Origin: an uncultured Pelagibacteraceae bacterium
GTDB taxonomy: Bacteria; Pseudomonadota; Alphaproteobacteria; Pelagibacterales; Pelagibacteraceae
Length of the DNA stretch: 46,191 nucleotides
Direction: 5' to 3'
NCBI GenBank assembly: GCA_902564785.1
Contig: CACFCI010000003.1
Location: 1 to 46,191 of the forward strand
Shown here: one piece after another, positions 43,182 to 46,191 of the stretch
Layout: each line of letters starts with the position of its first letter
Numbering within the stretch: the first letter of the stretch is position 1
The notes under the pieces: model-generated
The model's input: only the letters and a program-made list of their open reading frames with translations
Database searches by the model: none
What the model was told of the DNA's origin: nothing
Position numbers and translations under genes: made by a program

Positions 43182-43888
43182 TTAATTAAGTCTAACTCTG
43201 AATAAATATTTTTTTCAAGAATCTGAATAAAATTTTCTTTTGTTAACCCAGATGGAATTGGTTTTAGAATAGATATTGTAATAGTTTTATTAGCTTTCTT
43301 TTCACCTTTTTTAGGCCACACATATCCAGAGTTAATTGCAACTGGCTGACAAGTAACATTTAGCTCTTCATAAATTCTTGAAGCACCTTTTTTAAAAGGT
43401 GGTCTTTCATTTGGGAGAACTCTAGTCCCTTGGGGAAAAATAATTAAAGGTCTATTAGAAGCATTCATAATTTTAGAAATATCATCAAAAAAACCCAAGT
43501 TATCTTTTGTAACTTTATTTCTTTTTATTGAAATTGATCCTATTTTTTTTAAGTACCAACCAAATATTGGAATTAACAATAATTCTTTTTTTAAAATAAA
43601 TACAGGTGAGTTAAAGATTGTTTGTAAATAAAAGGTTTCAAACATTGATTGATGAGATGATGCTATAAAAAATTTTTGATTATTAATAATATTTTCTCTT
43701 CCTTTGATTGAAATTGTTACTGAAAGAACAAACCTTAAACAAAAACTAGCCCAATGGCCCATTAATTTACCTCCTATTAAAACAACCTGTTTAGGCAAAA
43801 AAAAAGATGGTAAAAAAATTATCGAAATAAAAATAATTCCAGTAAAAAATAATATTGAAAATAAAAAGTTTCTTATCATTTTTGTCAA
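43178..43888 (-). CDS. plsC: 1-acyl-sn-glycerol-3-phosphate acyltransferase (PlsC)
   Basis: Inner-membrane enzyme converting lysophosphatidic acid to phosphatidic acid. 236 aa. An N-terminal hydrophobic helix (FLFSILFFTGIIFISIIFL) anchors it. Acyltransferase motif I appears as SSHQSMFETFY, the HQSxxET variant common in alphaproteobacteria in place of HxxxxD. ISIKRNKV holds the motif II region and FPQGTRVLPNERPPFKKGA is motif III. A second Met at 43879 is an alternative start. It follows lysA by 3 bp. Confidence 0.93.
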   Translation of the reverse strand: MTKMIRNFLFSILFFTGIIFISIIFLPSFFLPKQVVLIGGKLMGHWASFCLRFVLSVTISIKGRENIINNQKFFIASSHQSMFETFYLQTIFNSPVFILKKELLLIPIFGWYLKKIGSISIKRNKVTKDNLGFFDDISKIMNASNRPLIIFPQGTRVLPNERPPFKKGASRIYEELNVTCQPVAINSGYVWPKKGEKKANKTITISILKPIPSGLTKENFIQILEKNIYSELDLIN

Positions 43889-43891
43889 GAG

Positions 43892-45106
43892 CTAAATTAT
43901 ATCTTTATGCTTTTGTCTTTTTCTTATTACTCTAATTTTTGATCCCTTGATTAATAATTCAACTGGCTTAGGTCTTAAATTATAATTTGAGCTAAGTGAC
44001 ATTCCGTAAGCTCCTACATCACATATTGCTATTAAATCCCTTTCTTTCAACTCTTGAAACTTTTTTAATGTAATAAATTTATCTGTACTTTCACAAATAG
44101 GTCCTACAAATTCATATGGCTTTTTTGATGTTTTGTTAGATTTCGTAACAGGCAAGGTTTTATGAAACGCGCCATACAAAGCAGGTCTCATTAAATCATT
44201 CATTGCTGCATCTAAAATGATAAATTTTTTACTTCCACTATCTTTTATATAGATTATTTTTGATACCAATATACCGGTATTGCCAATAATTGATCTACCT
44301 GGTTCAAATATAATTTTAACTTTATGTCTCCTTAAAAATTTAAGTATAGCTGTGTTGTATTTTTTATAATTAAGTTTTTTATTTTTATCGGCATAAGTAA
44401 TACCCATACCTCCACCTAAATCTATAAATTCGAATTTATGATCTGTTTTATTAAGAATTTGACTGATTGCTTTAAGCATTTTTCCATAGGGTCTATGGTC
44501 TAAAATTTGACTGCCTATATGAACACTTAGACATTTTAAATCTATATTTTTGGAATCATTACAATAATTTATAATTTCATAGAATGTATTTTTATTTACA
44601 CCAAATTTATTTTCTTTTTTTCCAGTAGAGATTTGACTCAATGTTTTTGCATCTGTGTTAGGGTTTAGTCTTACACCAATTCTTATTCTTTTATTTTTTG
44701 ATTTTGCTATTCTGTCTATTTCTTTTATTTCACTTAAGGACTCTGCGTTAATAAGTAAAATTTTTTTATCAATAGCAAAGCTTATCTCACTTGTTGTTTT
44801 ACCAACCCCAGAAAATACTATTTTGCTTGGATTAATTCCCGCTTTTAGTGCCATCATAAGCTCTCCTATGGAAACAACATCAGCACCTAATCCAAATTTT
44901 TTAATTTCTCGAATTATATTAACATTTGTATTGGATTTAACTGCAAAGCAGATAAGTGGTGAAAAAGACCTGAAGTTTTTTTTAAAATTATTAATATTTT
45001 CTTTTAATCTAGAAAATGAATAAGTATAAAATGGAGTTCCAAATTTATTTGCAATTTTTTGGATACTAATTCTTTCTATTGTTAATTTTTTATTAATATA
45101 TTTCAT
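43892..45106 (-). CDS. lysA: Diaminopimelate decarboxylase
   Basis: PLP enzyme producing L-lysine from meso-diaminopimelate. 404 aa, fold type III. The PLP lysine is Lys57 in FAVKSNTN, GADVVSIGELMMALKAGI follows, and the glycine-rich phosphate loop is IDLGGGMGITY. GRSIIGNTGILVSKI and the substrate-binding GPICESTDKF (catalytic Cys from the partner subunit) are present, with CDVGAYGMSLSSNYN near the end. Its ATG shares an A with the stop of the small lipoprotein gene (TAATG). Confidence 0.98.
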   Translation of the reverse strand: MKYINKKLTIERISIQKIANKFGTPFYTYSFSRLKENINNFKKNFRSFSPLICFAVKSNTNVNIIREIKKFGLGADVVSIGELMMALKAGINPSKIVFSGVGKTTSEISFAIDKKILLINAESLSEIKEIDRIAKSKNKRIRIGVRLNPNTDAKTLSQISTGKKENKFGVNKNTFYEIINYCNDSKNIDLKCLSVHIGSQILDHRPYGKMLKAISQILNKTDHKFEFIDLGGGMGITYADKNKKLNYKKYNTAILKFLRRHKVKIIFEPGRSIIGNTGILVSKIIYIKDSGSKKFIILDAAMNDLMRPALYGAFHKTLPVTKSNKTSKKPYEFVGPICESTDKFITLKKFQELKERDLIAICDVGAYGMSLSSNYNLRPKPVELLIKGSKIRVIRKRQKHKDII

Positions 45107-45237
45107 TAAGCTGAGTTGATTAAAACTTCTTTTATTTCTGCTTTTTTATTTGGATCTACGTATTTAGGATCACCTTTCTTTCCACAAGAAATAACCATAC
45201 AGAATAACAATATAATTAAGGTAAATTTTTTAATCAT
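45106..45237 (-). CDS. lptM: LptM (YifL/LppL)-like small lipoprotein, 43 aa
   Basis: Found by reading the argH-lysA gap on the minus strand. It starts MIKKFTLIILLFCMVISCGK and has a type II signal with lipobox VISC, so Cys18 would be lipidated. The following GKKGDPKYVDPNKK resembles the conserved C-G-x-K-G-P-x-Y start of mature LptM/YifL lipoproteins, which help assemble the LPS translocon LptDE. Position between argH and lysA is the usual one for this family. It overlaps argH by 4 bp (ATGA) and lysA by 1 base (TAATG). Name given on motif and synteny. Confidence 0.78.
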   Translation of the reverse strand: MIKKFTLIILLFCMVISCGKKGDPKYVDPNKKAEIKEVLINSA

Positions 45238-46191
45238 TTTTCTTTTTTATATTTCATTATCATTTTTTTAATATTATCAAAAGAAGTTCCACCATAAGAT
45301 TTTTTCGAATTAATCGAGTTTTTTAGATTAAATACTTTTAATACATCTTCTTTAAGTTTAGGTTCAATTTTTCTTAATTCCTCTAAAGTTAATTCATTTA
45401 ATTTTTTTTTTCTTTTTTCAGCAAAATTAACTACCGCAGCAGTTTTCTGATATGCTTTTCTAAAAGACATTGAGTGATTTTTCACAAGATAGTCAGCCAA
45501 ATCAGTTGCTGTGGTGTATCCTGAATTAGCAAGTTCTAACATTTTACTCTTATTTGGATTACAGTTTTTCAATACTTCATCAAAAATTTTCAAACAATTA
45601 TTTAGATTATCGTTAGATTTGAAAACAATCTCTTTATCTTCTTGCAAATCTTTAAAATAAGATAATGGCAAACCTTTTAAAATTGTAAGCATCGAAAATA
45701 AATTTCCATAAACGCTTCCAGATTTTCCACGTAAGTATTCTAGAAGATCAGGATTTTTTTTTTGTGGCATTATAGATGATCCAGTAACAACTTTATCAGA
45801 TAAATTGATCAAGTTAAAACCATCAGAATTCCAAATAATTAGCTCTTCGGCAATTCTTGAAATATGCATAGCACACACAGATGAAGCGTATAAAAAATCT
45901 AATACAAAATCTCTATCAGAAACTGTATCAATAGAATTATTTGTAGGTGTTTTAAAACCAAGTTTTTTGGTTGTATAATTTCTATCTATATTGAAAGATG
46001 TTCCTGCTAAAGCTGCAACACCTAAAGGATTTTCATTTAAACTCTCTAAATTATTTAAAAATCTCTTTTTGTCTCTATTAAACATTTCCACATAGGACAT
46101 TAAATAATGTGCAAAAGAGATAGCTTGAGCATTTTTAAGGTGTGTAAATCCAGGCATTATTGTTTCAACATTTTTTTCAGCCAACTTAATT
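45234..46191 (-). CDS. argH: Argininosuccinate lyase (5' end cut off by window edge)
   Basis: Cleaves argininosuccinate to arginine and fumarate. The frame stays open to the window end (codons for I-K precede LAEKNVETIMPG), so the TTG at 46184 is internal, not the start; about 319 residues of the ~460 are present. IMPGFTHLKNAQAISFAHY corresponds to the family's MPGYTHLQ tract. The signature GSSIMPQKKNPD with the catalytic serine loop is intact, as are NSIDTVSDRDFVLD and SGYTTATDLADYLV. Last base pairs overlap the small lipoprotein gene. Confidence 0.97.
   Translation of the reverse strand, partial: IKLAEKNVETIMPGFTHLKNAQAISFAHYLMSYVEMFNRDKKRFLNNLESLNENPLGVAALAGTSFNIDRNYTTKKLGFKTPTNNSIDTVSDRDFVLDFLYASSVCAMHISRIAEELIIWNSDGFNLINLSDKVVTGSSIMPQKKNPDLLEYLRGKSGSVYGNLFSMLTILKGLPLSYFKDLQEDKEIVFKSNDNLNNCLKIFDEVLKNCNPNKSKMLELANSGYTTATDLADYLVKNHSMSFRKAYQKTAAVVNFAEKRKKKLNELTLEELRKIEPKLKEDVLKVFNLKNSINSKKSYGGTSFDNIKKMIMKYKKEK

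Noticed and set aside
45234..46184. Truncated argH starting at the TTG at 46184
   Set aside because: The frame remains open to the window edge and the sequence aligns with the middle of argininosuccinate lyase, so the gene is cut by the window, not broken.

Overview
The window is an AT-rich (roughly 70% A+T by eye), extremely gene-dense piece of bacterial chromosome. Gene order and protein families are alphaproteobacterial, for example irr next to fabA-fabB-fabI, mutM divergent from ubiE-ubiB-coaBC-dut, and the long murJ-trpS-nfuA-tsaB-fur-miaB-phoH-ybeY-lnt-metK-nusA-infB-rbfA-rpsO-pnp run. Very small or negative spacers, shortened proteins and absent operon members suggest a streamlined marine lineage of the SAR11 clade (Candidatus Pelagibacter or a relative). 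This is inference from style and synteny; no rRNA is present. I see no mobile element, CRISPR array, tRNA or rRNA gene.

Layout. 1-4260 (minus): heat-shock operon grpE-dnaK-dnaJ with a candidate RpoH promoter before dnaK and a cut-off sulfotransferase gene downstream. 4297-7519: rdgB, a periplasmic-binding-fold protein (LpoA-like), rsmI and a BON-domain lipoprotein, resembling the E. coli yraL-yraM-yraP neighbourhood. 7520-9817 (minus): fused malic enzyme/phosphotransacetylase-like protein. 9858-28009 (plus): the conserved alphaproteobacterial block for lipid II flipping, tRNA charging and modification, Fe-S assembly, metal regulation, ribosome maturation, lipoprotein acylation, SAM synthesis, transcription and translation factors, and RNA decay. 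Two envelope genes (Bax-like glucosaminidase and polysaccharide deacetylase) interrupt it, and at least six usual members are absent. 28089-31518: a small secreted protein, fabI-fabB-fabA (minus) and the divergent iron regulator irr. 31624-34030: rubrerythrin, an Fe-S oxidoreductase and a DUF3501 protein, preceded by an Irr-box-like element. 34027-39144 (minus): ubiE-ubiB-coaBC-dut-moeB/thiF-SH3 protein. 39174-43181 (plus): mutM, rpsT, a 312-bp very AT-rich candidate origin region, dnaA and dnaN. 43178-46191 (minus): argH (5' end cut off), a 43-aa LptM-like lipoprotein, lysA and plsC.

How it works together. Most genes are core housekeeping. The most interesting regulatory locus is 30496-34030: an Irr-type regulator sits between two near-identical 17-bp elements (15/17 identical, inverted), one at its own start and one at the promoter of a rubrerythrin operon whose rubrerythrin lacks its own rubredoxin domain. 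A second notable site is an intrinsic terminator 15 bp before nusA, where NusA could attenuate its own operon. No entirely new multi-gene system is evident; the rubrerythrin/Fe-S oxidoreductase/DUF3501 module is the best candidate for under-described biology.
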